From the NCBI RefSeq assembly GCF_045062745.1, contig NZ_JBJGED010000012.1:124001-188000 (forward strand): 64,000 nucleotides of DNA, given 5' to 3'. Of the stretch, positions 45,127-54,383 are shown piece after piece. The notes under the pieces are model-generated. The model worked only from the letters and a program-made list of their open reading frames with translations, did no database searches and was not told the DNA's origin. Numbering within the stretch: the first letter of the stretch is position 1; the number at the start of each line of letters is the position of its first letter. The DNA is from Paenibacillus_AA sp045062745 (GTDB lineage Bacteria; Bacillota; Bacilli; Paenibacillales; NBRC-103111). Position numbers and translations under genes: made by a program.

Positions 45127-45273
45127 TGAGTAAAGGCTCCTCCTAGTAGTAGCTACATCTTATGCTAGATTCCTTCGTATATTTATTGTACAAGGGAAAT
45201 GATAGATGCGTAACAGGAAAATGTGCCTAATTTGTGTGTTTTCGACACGATTTTCCCTATCGTTCGACATGGA

Positions 45274-45302
45274 TTGTCTACCAAGGTCGTTCCGTTTATA
45301 AT
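45274..45302 (+). promoter_or_regulatory. Sigma-A promoter of the DUF4321-maf unit
   Basis: TTGTCT (45274-45279), 17-nt spacer, TATAAT (45297-45302), about 50 nt before the TTG start at 45354. Confidence 0.7.
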
Positions 45303-45353
45303 GAAAAGCATGAAAATATTGGACATTGGTATACTAGGGAGAGGTTGAGATCG

Positions 45354-45596
45354 TTGAAGAAAAACAGTTTCACGCTGTTTCTATTTGTGCTGCTGGGCTT
45401 GCTGACCGGGGCGATCTTCACCCAACTGCTGAGCGGGATCGACTGGTTAAGCTTCCTGACCCGGTCCGCCCAAATCTCCTGGGAGCCGAGCGCAGACTTC
45501 AATGTAGTGAAATACGATCTGGCGCTGCATATTAAGCTCAATCTGATCAGCATTGTGTGCGTCGGGCTAGCCATCTGGATTTACCGTAAAATGTGA
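45354..45596 (+). CDS. DUF4321-type small membrane protein
   Basis: An 80-residue protein with two transmembrane helices (about 5-25, FTLFLFVLLGLLTGAIF, and about 58-76, LNLISIVCVGLAIWIY) and a short loop with GIDWLSFLTRSAQI. The size and pattern resemble DUF4321 proteins found upstream of maf in Paenibacillus-like genomes (recalled, moderately sure). The TTG start at 45354 has GGGAGAGG 8-9 nt upstream and follows a consensus promoter. A longer upstream frame crosses the promoter and is rejected. Its stop overlaps a GTG in the maf frame. Confidence 0.75.
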   Translation: MKKNSFTLFLFVLLGLLTGAIFTQLLSGIDWLSFLTRSAQISWEPSADFNVVKYDLALHIKLNLISIVCVGLAIWIYRKM

Positions 45597-45631
45597 AGCA
45601 ACGAAAATTATTAGGTTTGGAGCGCAAAACG

Positions 45632-46219
45632 ATGCCAACGACTGCCATTCCCCTCATTTTAGCTTCCTCCTCCCCCAGAAGACGCGAGCTGCTGGACCGG
45701 CTCGGCCTGGCGTTCGTCGTCCAACCGAGCTCGGAGGAGGAGTCGGTGCCGGCCGGTACGCCTCCCCGGGCTATGGTCGAGATGCTCGCCGAACGCAAGG
45801 CTAGGTCGATCAGCCGCGAGCACGATCAAGGCCTCGTCATCGGTTCGGACACGATCGTCGTGCTGAATGGAGAAGTGCTGGGCAAGCCCAAGGACGCCCA
45901 GGACGCGTTCCGCATGCTGTCCGGCCTCCAAGGCCGCACGCATACGGTCTATACCGGCGTCGCGGTTATCGACGCGGGCGGCGGCCGCTCATCGGTGCGC
46001 AGCTCTTCTACGGAGGTAAGAATCAAGCCTCTCTCCGCCGATCGGATCGAGCGGTACATCGCTACGGGCGAGCCGAACGACAAGGCGGGCGCCTATGGCA
46101 TTCAAGGCTTGGGAGCGACACTCGTTCAGGAAATACATGGCGATTATTTTACCGTTGTAGGCTTGCCAGTCGGTCTCCTAAGTGATATGCTGGCGGAGTT
46201 TGGAGTCCATGTGATGTAG
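45632..46219 (+). CDS. maf: Maf-family nucleoside triphosphate pyrophosphatase
   Basis: A 195-residue house-cleaning pyrophosphatase (dTTP/UTP type), implicated in septum inhibition in B. subtilis. LILASSSPRRRELLDRLG opens the protein. The catalytic Asp lies in VIGSDTIV, with KPKDAQDAFRML, DKAGAYGIQG and FTVVGLPV. The ATG at 45632 is chosen: TTTGGAG lies 9 nt upstream and the protein begins directly at the family N-terminus. A GTG at 45593, overlapping the previous stop, would add 13 residues. Order maf-(gdpD)-radC-mreB follows B. subtilis, with a glycerophosphodiesterase inserted. Confidence 0.93.
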   Translation: MPTTAIPLILASSSPRRRELLDRLGLAFVVQPSSEEESVPAGTPPRAMVEMLAERKARSISREHDQGLVIGSDTIVVLNGEVLGKPKDAQDAFRMLSGLQGRTHTVYTGVAVIDAGGGRSSVRSSSTEVRIKPLSADRIERYIATGEPNDKAGAYGIQGLGATLVQEIHGDYFTVVGLPVGLLSDMLAEFGVHVM

Positions 46220-46244
46220 ATGAATATGCAGGGGAGAGAGAAGC

Positions 46245-46982
46245 ATGAGCAACCAACCGTTTCTGGTAATCGGCCACCGCGGCGCGATGGGAGAAGCGCC
46301 CGAGAACACGATCGGCGCCTTCAAGCTGGCGCTTGATCAGGGGGCGAACGCTTTCGAATTGGACGTACATATGTCTGCCGACGGCGCCATCATCGTCTGT
46401 CACGACGAGACGGTGAACCGTACGACCGACGGCAAGGGTGCGATCCGGGGGATGACCGTATCCGAGCTCAAGAAGCTGGACGCCGGCAGCTGGTTCGACC
46501 CGTCCTTCAAGGGCGAGCGTCTGCCGCTGCTGGAGGAAGTGTTCGACCTGGTGCCTGCCGACTTCGTCATTAATATCGAGATCAAGGATCACGCGGAGCA
46601 CCAGCTGGAGCAGCGCCTCGTCGACTTGCTGAACCGGGCGGGCCGAATGGAGTCGGCCGTCATCTCCTCATTTAATCACAAAAGCCTCTATAAGCTGAAG
46701 CAGCTGGAGCCTGAGATCAAGGTGGGGCTGCTGTACGCGGCGAATCCGGTCAGCCACGTGCTGTTCGCCCGGGCGTCCAACATGCCGGTCTATTCCCTGC
46801 ATCCGCACTTCACCCACATCGATGCGCGCGACGTGCGGCAGGCGACCGAGCACGGGTATCAAGTGTACCCGTGGACCGTGAACTCCGAGGCCGATATGAA
46901 CGCGATGCTGGACGCCGGCGTACCCGGCATCATCACGAATTTCCCGGCCCGGCTGAACAAGCTGATTGCCCAGCGCGGCTAA
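46245..46982 (+). CDS. Glycerophosphodiester phosphodiesterase
   Basis: A 245-residue cytosolic GDPD hydrolysing glycerophosphodiesters to glycerol-3-phosphate plus alcohol. Family residues are His in VIGHRGAMGEAPENT (about 10-20), Glu/Asp in FELDVHMS (about 40-42) and the second His in VCHDETVNRTT (about 55). Also IEIKD and the C-terminal YPWTVN. No signal peptide. GGGGAGAG precedes the ATG. It lies 25 nt after maf, likely the same transcript, and ends in a terminator. In B. subtilis no such gene sits between maf and radC. Confidence 0.94.
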   Translation: MSNQPFLVIGHRGAMGEAPENTIGAFKLALDQGANAFELDVHMSADGAIIVCHDETVNRTTDGKGAIRGMTVSELKKLDAGSWFDPSFKGERLPLLEEVFDLVPADFVINIEIKDHAEHQLEQRLVDLLNRAGRMESAVISSFNHKSLYKLKQLEPEIKVGLLYAANPVSHVLFARASNMPVYSLHPHFTHIDARDVRQATEHGYQVYPWTVNSEADMNAMLDAGVPGIITNFPARLNKLIAQRG

Positions 46983-46999
46983 CGGCACTAATTCCCAAG

Positions 47000-47036
47000 A
47001 ACCTGCACCGAGCAGCTTTCGGTCAGGTTTTTTTGT
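47000..47036 (+). terminator. Terminator after the glycerophosphodiesterase
   Basis: A stem of about 11 bp with one bulge (aacctgcaccga / tcggtcaggtt), then T7. Confidence 0.8.
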
Positions 47037-47181
47037 TTGAGGGGCGAATTTCGGGTGAATCGTAATTTCCACTGCCATGAGTAAGTCAAAGGCGAATATA
47101 TTTTCGATCCTCCGGCCCCATTTTAGGGGGTCGCGGTTTCAAATTCCGTTATATTTTCCTCCGCACATCGCTCCAAGATAA

Positions 47182-47190
47182 TGCTATAAT
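47182..47190 (+). promoter_or_regulatory. Extended -10 promoter candidate for radC-mre
   Basis: TGCTATAAT (TGnTATAAT), TATAAT at 47185-47190, about 45 nt before radC. No strong -35 hexamer is seen. Confidence 0.5.
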
Positions 47191-47235
47191 GGGGAAACGA
47201 TCCCTGCTAGGATCGCCAATGAAAGAGGGGAATGT

Positions 47236-47925
47236 ATGGAATCGCCTACTGTCACGTTGCGCGATCTCCCCCATGAGGACCGACCCCGAGAACGCATGCT
47301 TCAGTATGGGGCTCACGCACTTAGCAACGCAGAGCTGCTAGCCATTCTAATCCGCACCGGGACGCGCTCCGAGTCCGCGGTCCATCTGGCCCAGCGGCTG
47401 CTCACGCAGACGAACGGGCTGCGCCAGCTGGTGGAGATGAGCACCGAGCAGCTGACCGCGGTTCGCGGCATCGGCGCAGCCAAGGCGCTGCAGATCCAGG
47501 CCGGCATCGAGCTGGGCAAACGGCTCGCCCGGACAAGCCAGGCCGAGACGGTCACGATCCGTTCTCCCCGGGACGTCACCGACCTGCTGGGAGAAGATTT
47601 GCGGTATTTGCAAAAGGAACATTTTGTCTGCTTGTTCCTCAACACGAAGAATCAGGTGATCGGCCGGGAGACGCTCTCCATCGGCAGCCTGAACGCCTCC
47701 ATCGTGCACCCCCGCGAAGTGTTTCTGGCTGCGGTCAAACGAAGCAGCGCCTCGATCGTATGCGCGCACAATCATCCGAGCGGAGATCCGACTCCGAGTC
47801 CCGAAGATATCCAGATTACCCGTCGCCTGGCTGAAGCCGGCGAGCTGCTTGGCATTGAGCTGTTGGATCACATTATTATCGGAGACCGGACATGCGTCAG
47901 TTTGAAGGAGCAAGGCTATCTGTAA
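47236..47925 (+). CDS. radC: RadC/DUF2466 family JAMM-domain protein
   Basis: A 229-residue protein with an N-terminal UPF0758 helix-hairpin-helix part (about 1-100; LRDLPHEDRPRERML, VRGIGAAKALQI). The C-terminal JAB1/MPN domain (about 105-229) has the metal-binding motif Glu...HNHPSGDPTPSPED (about 173-186). Despite the name, a DNA-repair role is doubtful for the family. Position before mreB is conserved in Bacillus. It is preceded by its own promoter. Confidence 0.94.
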   Translation: MESPTVTLRDLPHEDRPRERMLQYGAHALSNAELLAILIRTGTRSESAVHLAQRLLTQTNGLRQLVEMSTEQLTAVRGIGAAKALQIQAGIELGKRLARTSQAETVTIRSPRDVTDLLGEDLRYLQKEHFVCLFLNTKNQVIGRETLSIGSLNASIVHPREVFLAAVKRSSASIVCAHNHPSGDPTPSPEDIQITRRLAEAGELLGIELLDHIIIGDRTCVSLKEQGYL

Positions 47926-47979
47926 TATAATATAGGACGGACTGCAATTTACAGGCAGCATTAGGAAGGAGATTACAAC

Positions 47980-49011
47980 ATGTTTGGCAGCTTTACTAAA
48001 GATTTAGGCATCGACTTGGGAACCGCAAATACGCTTGTGTATGTCAAAGGCAAAGGCATTGTGGTCAGGGAGCCTTCCGTGGTGGCCCTGCGTACCGATA
48101 CAAAGACGATTGAGGCGGTCGGCGAAGCGGCGAAGAAGATGATCGGCCGGACTCCGGGCAACATCCGGGCGGTGCGTCCGATGAAGGACGGGGTTATCGC
48201 CGATTTCGACACGACGGCAACGATGATCAATTACTTCCTGAAGCAGGCGCAAAAGCAGCGCATGCTGTTCCGCAGCCGTCCGAACGTGATGGTGTGCGTG
48301 CCGTCCGGCATTACCGCGGTAGAGAAACGCGCGGTGGAGGACGCGACCAAGCAGGCGGGCGCGAAGGAAGCGTATACGATCGAGGAGCCGTTCGCGGCGG
48401 CGATCGGCGCCGACCTGCCCGTGTGGGAGCCGACCGGGAGCATGGTAGTCGACATCGGCGGCGGGACGACGGAAGTCGCCGTCATCTCGCTCGGCGGCAT
48501 CGTCACTTGCCGCTCCATTCGGATCGCGGGAGACGAGATGGATGAGGCGATCACGCAATACATCAAGCGGATGTACAACCTGATGATCGGGGAGCGCACC
48601 TCCGAGCAGATGAAGATGGAGATCGGCTCCGCGCTGCCGATGGATAAGCCGGAGACGATGGAGATTCGCGGCCGCGATCTGGTCAGCGGGCTGCCCAAGA
48701 CGATGAGCGTCACGTCCGACGAGATCACGGACGCGCTCACGGACACGATCAACAACATCATCGACGCCGTCAAGGTGACGCTCGAGAAGTGCCCGCCGGA
48801 GCTGTCGGCGGATATTATGGACCGCGGCATCGTACTTACAGGCGGCGGCGCCCTGCTGCGCAATCTGGACAAGCTTTTGTCCCGCGAGACCGGGATGCCG
48901 GTGCTGGTCGCCGAGAATCCGCTCGACTGCGTAGCGATCGGGACGGGCCGCGCGCTCGAGAATATCCACTTGTTCAAATCGAGACCGGGAGCGTCGAGCA
49001 AACGAAAGTAA
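47980..49011 (+). CDS. mreB: MreB actin-like cell-shape protein
   Basis: A 343-residue bacterial actin that forms membrane-associated filaments directing lateral-wall synthesis. Phosphate-1 motif LGIDLGTANTLVYVKG (about 9-24), phosphate-2 MVVDIGGGTTEVAVI (about 157-171) and the adenosine motif GIVLTGGGALLRNLDKLL (about 284-301) are all present. A strong AAGGAGAT site precedes the ATG. First gene of mreBCD. Confidence 0.97.
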   Translation: MFGSFTKDLGIDLGTANTLVYVKGKGIVVREPSVVALRTDTKTIEAVGEAAKKMIGRTPGNIRAVRPMKDGVIADFDTTATMINYFLKQAQKQRMLFRSRPNVMVCVPSGITAVEKRAVEDATKQAGAKEAYTIEEPFAAAIGADLPVWEPTGSMVVDIGGGTTEVAVISLGGIVTCRSIRIAGDEMDEAITQYIKRMYNLMIGERTSEQMKMEIGSALPMDKPETMEIRGRDLVSGLPKTMSVTSDEITDALTDTINNIIDAVKVTLEKCPPELSADIMDRGIVLTGGGALLRNLDKLLSRETGMPVLVAENPLDCVAIGTGRALENIHLFKSRPGASSKRK

Positions 49012-49055
49012 TTCGCACGGCGGGTGGGCAGACAACTCAATAGAAGGTGTTCGCA

Positions 49056-49919
49056 TTGTTTAAATGGTTCGGCAACAAAAGGCTTATCATTCTTATGTTC
49101 GGGTTTATCCTCTTCATCGCGCTGATGGGCCTCACACTCGGGAATCGGGAGAAGATGACCTGGCCCGAGAAGTTTCTCAAGGACTCGGTGTCTTGGATCC
49201 AAGGCATGGTGTACAAGCCCGCTCGCGTCATAGCGGGCTTCTTTGAAGATATGCACCGCCTTACCGTTCTGTACGAGGAGAACCGGGCGCTGAAGGTAAC
49301 CCTGACCCGATATGCGAAGGACACGGCGCGGCTGAACGATCTGGAATCGCAGAACAAGCGGCTGAAGGACGAACTCGGGTTCACGGAGCGCCAGCAGCAG
49401 TCCAACCAGTACAAGTACCGGATCGCCGAAGTGTACGCTTCAAGTCCCGATCCCTACAACAATACGGTGACGATTAATCTCGGCGAGAAGGACGGCATCA
49501 AGGAGAATATGGCCGTGATCTCGATCGAAGGGCTGATCGGCCGCATTAACCGGGTCTCTCCCTTTTATTCCAACGTCCAGCTGCTGACCGATATTGACGA
49601 CCGCGCGAACAATTCCAAGGCGATCGCCGCCACGGTGAAGAACAAGGACAACGAATCGTTCGGCATAATTGAGAGCTACGACCGCGAGAAGGGCTTGCTC
49701 GTGATGAACAAAATTCCGAAGACCGACCAGATGGTCGTAGGAGATGTCGTCATCACTTCCGGACTCGGCCAGCTGTTCCCCCGAGGCATTGAGATCGGCA
49801 CGATCGTGGAAAAGACGGAAGGGGAATTCGGCATTACCCATACGGCTTATGTGAAGCCGTTCGCCTCGTTCAACCACCTTCGCGAAGTGTTCGTCGTCGA
49901 AGTGCCGGAGCTGAGGTGA
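49056..49919 (+). CDS. mreC: MreC rod-shape scaffold protein
   Basis: About 287 residues. One N-terminal transmembrane helix (about 9-28, LIILMFGFILFIALMGLTLG), a coiled coil (about 65-105) and the periplasmic-type beta domain (about 115-285; NNTVTINLGEKDGIKENMAV, VVITSGLGQLFPRGIEIG). It links MreB to the wall synthesis machinery. TTG at 49056 is preferred with GAAGGTG 6 nt upstream; GTG at 49047 adds three residues but has no ribosome site. The stop overlaps the mreD frame. Confidence 0.95.
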   Translation: MFKWFGNKRLIILMFGFILFIALMGLTLGNREKMTWPEKFLKDSVSWIQGMVYKPARVIAGFFEDMHRLTVLYEENRALKVTLTRYAKDTARLNDLESQNKRLKDELGFTERQQQSNQYKYRIAEVYASSPDPYNNTVTINLGEKDGIKENMAVISIEGLIGRINRVSPFYSNVQLLTDIDDRANNSKAIAATVKNKDNESFGIIESYDREKGLLVMNKIPKTDQMVVGDVVITSGLGQLFPRGIEIGTIVEKTEGEFGITHTAYVKPFASFNHLREVFVVEVPELR

Positions 49920-49924
49920 CGCAC

Positions 49925-50455
49925 GTGAGGCATTATTGGATTACGCTTGCTCTGCTCGGCTGCTTCATTCTGGAGGGCTCGCTGAGCGAATGGGCCATTC
50001 CGCAGGCTTGGCAGACCAAAGTTTACATCGTACCGCATCTGGTCCTTATTACGGTTTTATATATTTCCATGTTCACAACCCGGTACCAGGGGCTCGTCTA
50101 CGGGCTCGCCTTCGGCTTTTTGCAGGATTTGATCTATTACGGGCATTCCATAGGCGTCTATTCCTTCGCAATCGGCCTTGTAGGCTATGCCGCGGGGCTG
50201 TCGTTTCGTCGGGCTACATACGGGATCGTCACGAGCCTCGTCCTGATGATATTCGGGCTCCTGCTGTACGAGACGATCGTATTCGGCATTTACCGGTTGT
50301 TCCTGGGCGTGCTCCATGTTTCTTTCGAATGGGCGTTCCTGCATCAGATGCTGCCGAGCCTGCTCTTCAACCTGCTGCTCGCTCTGGCCCTCTACGTGCC
50401 GGTGCGCAAGTGGCTGGAGCAAAGCGAAGCCGGTCGGGAAGGCGAGGAGAAATAA
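49925..50455 (+). CDS. mreD: MreD rod-shape membrane protein
   Basis: About 176 residues with five to six transmembrane helices and a MreD-typical FGFLQDLIYYGHSIGVYSFA segment. A component of the elongasome with MreC and RodA. The GTG at 49925 has GAGGTG 6 nt upstream; a GTG at 49916 overlapping the mreC stop is the alternative. It lacks an ATG start like several neighbours. Confidence 0.92.
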   Translation: MRHYWITLALLGCFILEGSLSEWAIPQAWQTKVYIVPHLVLITVLYISMFTTRYQGLVYGLAFGFLQDLIYYGHSIGVYSFAIGLVGYAAGLSFRRATYGIVTSLVLMIFGLLLYETIVFGIYRLFLGVLHVSFEWAFLHQMLPSLLFNLLLALALYVPVRKWLEQSEAGREGEEK

Positions 50456-50527
50456 TGGCCGCTCCGGCAGGAAAAGCTTTCCCTGCGGACGAATTGTAAT
50501 GGGGTAGCGTTATGGGGGTGAGCGTCA

Positions 50528-51199
50528 ATGACGGAAACGACGAAGCAGCAGCATGTGACCATTAAGGGCGTCAAAGACGGTCTGGTGTTCTTGCTCGACG
50601 ATACGTGCGAATTCTCCGCGCTGCTGGACGACATTCGGCACAAATTGGAAAAGACGCACCGGCGCATTCTGACCGGCCCCATCATCCATGTCCACATTAA
50701 AACGGGCAAACGTCCCATCGGCGACCTGGAGCGCGAACAGCTCAAGCAAGTGTTCAGCGCGCAAGGCAACCTGCTCGTGCAATCGATCGAATCCGACACG
50801 CCGGTAGGCGTGGAGACCGAACCCGGGAACGGTCCGATTACGGTGATGAAGGGTATTGTCCGGTCGGGACAGACGATCCGGCACGTGGGCAATTTGTTCT
50901 ACCTGGGCGATGTGAACCCCGGGGGGACGATCGCCTGCACCGGCGACATCATCGTGATGGGGGCGCTGCGCGGGATGGCGCATGCCGGTATCGACGGCAA
51001 TGAGAACGCGATTATCGCCGCTTCCTATATGAAGCCGACCCAATTGCGCATCGCGGAGGTGATCAGCCGGCCGCCGGACGAATGGGGACTCGAAGACGCG
51101 TACATGGAATTCGCCTATATCCATGAGGGTAAGATGGAGATCGACAAAATCAGCCAGCTGCACCGGTTGCGGCCGGAGCATCAGTATAGCCCGCTGTAG
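50528..51199 (+). CDS. minC: Septum site-determining protein MinC
   Basis: A 223-residue FtsZ-polymerisation inhibitor. The N-terminal domain (about 1-105) opens VTIKGVKDGLVFLLDD. The C-terminal beta-helix (about 110-205) carries the GNLFYLGDVNPGG, DIIVMGALRGMAHAG blocks that bind MinD. GGGGGTGAG precedes the ATG. It lies directly upstream of minD. Confidence 0.95.
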   Translation: MTETTKQQHVTIKGVKDGLVFLLDDTCEFSALLDDIRHKLEKTHRRILTGPIIHVHIKTGKRPIGDLEREQLKQVFSAQGNLLVQSIESDTPVGVETEPGNGPITVMKGIVRSGQTIRHVGNLFYLGDVNPGGTIACTGDIIVMGALRGMAHAGIDGNENAIIAASYMKPTQLRIAEVISRPPDEWGLEDAYMEFAYIHEGKMEIDKISQLHRLRPEHQYSPL

Positions 51200-51238
51200 C
51201 TTTGGAAGCATTTGCGTTAGTTATCGGAGGTGTAAACT

Positions 51239-52033
51239 TTGGGAGAGGCAATCGTAGTGACATCAGGAAAAGGCGGGGTCGGGAAGACGACGACCTCGGC
51301 CAATTTGGGAACGGCTCTGGCGCTGCTGGGCAAAAAAGTGTGCATGGTCGATACGGATATCGGGCTTCGCAATCTGGATGTGGTCATGGGGCTGGAGAAC
51401 CGGATCATCTATGATCTCGTCGACGTGGTCGAGGGGCGGTGCCGCCTGCCGCAAGCGCTGATCAAGGACAAGCGGTTCGAAGAATTGTATATGCTGCCGG
51501 CCGCCCAGACGAAGGACAAGCATGCGGTGTCGCCGGAGAGCGTCAGGGATATCGTGCTGGAGCTGAAGAAAGATTTCGAGTACGTCATTATCGACTGCCC
51601 CGCCGGCATCGAGCAGGGCTTCAAAAATGCGGTGTCGGGCGCGGATAAGGCGATTGTCGTCACGACGCCCGAGAACGCGGCGGTTCGCGATGCGGATCGC
51701 ATTATCGGGCTATTGGAGCAGGAGAAAATTCACGGACCGAAGCTGATCATTAACCGGATTCGGGCGAATATGGTGAAGAAGGGCGACATGCTGGACATTG
51801 ACGAGATTTGCTCGGTCTTGGCGATCGATCTGCTCGGCATCGTCCCGGACGACGAGCATGTGATCAAGGCTGCGAACAGCGGCGAGCCGACGGTGATGAA
51901 TCCGAAGTCGAAGGCCGCCATCGCCTACCGCAACATCGCCCGCCGCATGCTGGGCGATACGGTTCCGCTCATGCCGCTGGAAGAGAAGCCGGGCGTCTTC
52001 GTCCGGATGAAGAAGTTCCTCGGAATAGGATGA
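51239..52033 (+). CDS. minD: Septum site-determining ATPase MinD
   Basis: A 264-residue membrane-cycling ATPase. The deviant Walker A SGKGGVGKTT (about 9-18) carries the signature Lys. VDTDIGLRNLD (switch I) and VIIDCPAGIEQG (Walker B) follow. A C-terminal amphipathic helix (GVFVRMKKFLGIG) is the membrane-targeting sequence. Translation starts at TTG 51239 with CGGAGGTG 8 nt upstream. minE is not adjacent, as expected for DivIVA-type Firmicutes. Confidence 0.97.
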   Translation: MGEAIVVTSGKGGVGKTTTSANLGTALALLGKKVCMVDTDIGLRNLDVVMGLENRIIYDLVDVVEGRCRLPQALIKDKRFEELYMLPAAQTKDKHAVSPESVRDIVLELKKDFEYVIIDCPAGIEQGFKNAVSGADKAIVVTTPENAAVRDADRIIGLLEQEKIHGPKLIINRIRANMVKKGDMLDIDEICSVLAIDLLGIVPDDEHVIKAANSGEPTVMNPKSKAAIAYRNIARRMLGDTVPLMPLEEKPGVFVRMKKFLGIG

Positions 52034-52040
52034 GGCAATT

Positions 52041-53198
52041 TTGCTAGAGAAACTGAAAAAAACCGATTGGTTCCTGCTCTTCATTCTGGTCGTCTTTATG
52101 GTCCTCGGCACGGTAGTCGTTCATAGCGCCACCGCGAATGCTTCCGGCTATGCGAATACCGATGTGAAAAACTTGATCAATTACGGCATCGGCTTCGTCG
52201 TCTGCGTCGGGGCGATGTTTTTGGACTACCGGCTCCTGGTGAAGGGGGCGCTCTACTTATATTTGTTCGGCATCGGCCTGCTCGTGGCGGTGTATCTCGT
52301 CGGCGACGAGCTGCACGGCTCGCGCAGCTGGTTCACGCTGCCGGCCGGCTTCAACTTCCAGCCTGCAGAGCTGATGAAGCTGATCGTCATTATCGCGCTC
52401 GCGGCTTACATCGGCCGCAGGCTCGGCGATCCGCTCCGGTTCTGGAAGGACGTCATCCCGATCGCGTTTTTCGTCTTCGTGCCGACGGCCCTCATTATCA
52501 TCCAGCCGGACTTGGGCAATGCGATCATTTTCATCGTCATCCTGCTCGTCATGTACTGGATCGGCAACATCAAATATACGCAAGTGCTGATCGGCGGTGC
52601 GATTATCGTAGGCGGGATCGCCTTGTTCTTCTACTTGTTCCAGTTGTATTACAGCCCGATGGTCGACTACCTGAAGGCGAACGACATGGACAAGTGGGTG
52701 CACCGGCTCGATCGGATCAACACGTTTATGGACCCGGAGAGCGCATCGGCGGACGCGAAATACCAGGTGGACAACTCGATTCGGGCGATCGGATCCGGGT
52801 CGTTGTTCGGCGAAGGGTTCAAGCAAGGCGATTCCGTGCAAAAAGGGTTCATTCCTTACCCTTATTCGGATTCCATCTTCGTCGTCGTCGGGGAGGAGTT
52901 CGGCTTTATCGGGGCTTCGCTCTTGCTTTTGCTCTATTTTCTCTTGATCTACCGGATGATCTATATCGCGATACAGACGACGGACCGGGTCGGCGCCTTC
53001 ATCATCGTCGGCATCGTGTCCATGTACGTGTTCCAAGTGTTCGAGAATATCGGCATGCTCATCGGCATCATGCCCCTGACGGGGATTACGCTGCCGTTCG
53101 TCAGCTACGGCGGGTCCTCGCTGCTTATCAACATGCTGTCGATCGGCCTAGTCATGAGCATTCATGTGCATCAGGAGAAGCCAAATTTATATGGGTAA
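52041..53198 (+). CDS. rodA: RodA/FtsW-family peptidoglycan glycosyltransferase
   Basis: A 385-residue SEDS polymerase with about ten transmembrane helices. The family motifs are GSRSWF...FQPAELMKL (about 93-113), IIQPDLGNAIIF (about 154-165), GEEFGFIGA and LTGITLPFVSYGGSSLL (about 344-360). It polymerises glycan strands with a class B PBP. The position directly after minD, beside mreBCD, favours RodA over FtsW or SpoVE. TTG start, 7 nt after the minD stop region. A terminator follows. Confidence 0.93.
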   Translation: MLEKLKKTDWFLLFILVVFMVLGTVVVHSATANASGYANTDVKNLINYGIGFVVCVGAMFLDYRLLVKGALYLYLFGIGLLVAVYLVGDELHGSRSWFTLPAGFNFQPAELMKLIVIIALAAYIGRRLGDPLRFWKDVIPIAFFVFVPTALIIIQPDLGNAIIFIVILLVMYWIGNIKYTQVLIGGAIIVGGIALFFYLFQLYYSPMVDYLKANDMDKWVHRLDRINTFMDPESASADAKYQVDNSIRAIGSGSLFGEGFKQGDSVQKGFIPYPYSDSIFVVVGEEFGFIGASLLLLLYFLLIYRMIYIAIQTTDRVGAFIIVGIVSMYVFQVFENIGMLIGIMPLTGITLPFVSYGGSSLLINMLSIGLVMSIHVHQEKPNLYG

Positions 53199-53218
53199 AT
53201 TAAAGAAAGCGTCAAAGG

Positions 53219-53246
53219 AAGCGTCCCTTAGGGGACGCTGTTTTTG
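53219..53246 (+). terminator. Terminator after rodA
   Basis: An 8-bp perfect stem (agcgtccc / gggacgct, loop ttag), followed by GTTTTTG. Confidence 0.8.
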
Positions 53247-53444
53247 TGTTCGCACAGTGTTTAGGGAACGTTTCGGCACGGGGTTAGGGGGCTATTATGC
53301 GTAGCGGCCACCAGGATCTTTTATGTCGGCCCATTAAGGTTCCCACTCATACAACGCGCTCCCTTGTCATATGGATATAGGGATAAGTCAGCGGTTCCCC
53401 CTTGTACAAGCTCACGTTCGCGCAACGTTCTGGAGGTTACTTAT

Positions 53445-54383
53445 ATGGAAATCAAATCGAATGTTCGACAACGAAGAATGGATCGGATGAAGCAGCTGGC
53501 CGAGAGGAAACCGATGCACCCGACGACGATGGACTCCGGTCTCTATCCGAGGGACAGGCTTCCGAGCGAGCGGCTTCCCGTCCCGCAGGACGCTCCGGCT
53601 CCCCTGCAAACGCAGGAGTACATCGACGAGCGATGGCTCGATCCGGAATTCGTCTGGAAGCAGCGCGACCGGTACCGCTCGGAACAAGCTCCACTCTGGA
53701 CGCCGTCCCCGCCGCGAGATTACCGGGATCCCGCTTCGAAAACACCGAATTGGCGGAATCCGTTCGGCGGCAACCAGTTCTGGCTGAAGGTAGGAATCTC
53801 GGCCGTATTGTTCGCCCTTGGGGCGGCTGCATTTCGGTTCGACCATCCCTTGGCGCTCAAAGGTCGGCAGTGGGTGACGACCGCGCTGACGACCGATTAT
53901 AATTTTGAAGCGGCCCGCGCCTGGTATGCCTCCAAGTTCAGCGGCCTGCCTGCCGTGCTGCCCGCCTCGTGGCGCCGGGCGGATCCCGAGGCGCAAAAGG
54001 CCGCGACGGTGAACGCCCGTCAGCTCTTCTCGCCCGTGGTCGGCAAGATCGTCACGCCCTACACGGTCACCGACCCGATGATGGCGATCGAACCGGCTTC
54101 CGCACAAGGCGAAGCGAAGGCGATGGACGCCGGCCGGGTGCTGGCGGTCACGACGGGAACGGACGGACGCGTTCAAGTCGTCATCCAGCACGCGGACGGC
54201 TTGCAATCGACGTACGGCGGACTCGCTCAGACCACCCTGAAGAAGTATGACTGGATCAAGGGCGGCGAGCCGGTAGGCGTCATTGCGGCATCGTCCGCGA
54301 ACAGCAAGGCGGGGAGGCTGTTGTTTGCCGTGAAAAAGGACAACCAATGGATCGACCCGACGGATGTGGTGACGTTTGATTAA
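53445..54383 (+). CDS. spoIVFA: SpoIVFA-like regulator of pro-sigma-K processing
   Basis: A 312-residue membrane protein. A basic, Pro-rich cytoplasmic part (about 1-130), one transmembrane helix (about 133-153, LKVGISAVLFALGAAAF) and a degenerate M23/LytM-like domain (about 225-310; GKIVTPYT, VVIQHADGLQSTYGGL, WIKGGEPVGV). The LytM zinc ligands are not obvious, fitting a non-catalytic scaffold. In B. subtilis SpoIVFA holds SpoIVFB inactive in the outer forespore membrane. TGGAGG lies 8 nt before the ATG. The stop overlaps the start of spoIVFB. Confidence 0.88.
   Translation: MEIKSNVRQRRMDRMKQLAERKPMHPTTMDSGLYPRDRLPSERLPVPQDAPAPLQTQEYIDERWLDPEFVWKQRDRYRSEQAPLWTPSPPRDYRDPASKTPNWRNPFGGNQFWLKVGISAVLFALGAAAFRFDHPLALKGRQWVTTALTTDYNFEAARAWYASKFSGLPAVLPASWRRADPEAQKAATVNARQLFSPVVGKIVTPYTVTDPMMAIEPASAQGEAKAMDAGRVLAVTTGTDGRVQVVIQHADGLQSTYGGLAQTTLKKYDWIKGGEPVGVIAASSANSKAGRLLFAVKKDNQWIDPTDVVTFD

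Noticed and set aside
53260..53440. Possible sigma-E promoter before spoIVFA (CATACAAC)
   Set aside because: No acceptable -35 at 14-16 nt; kept out as too weak.
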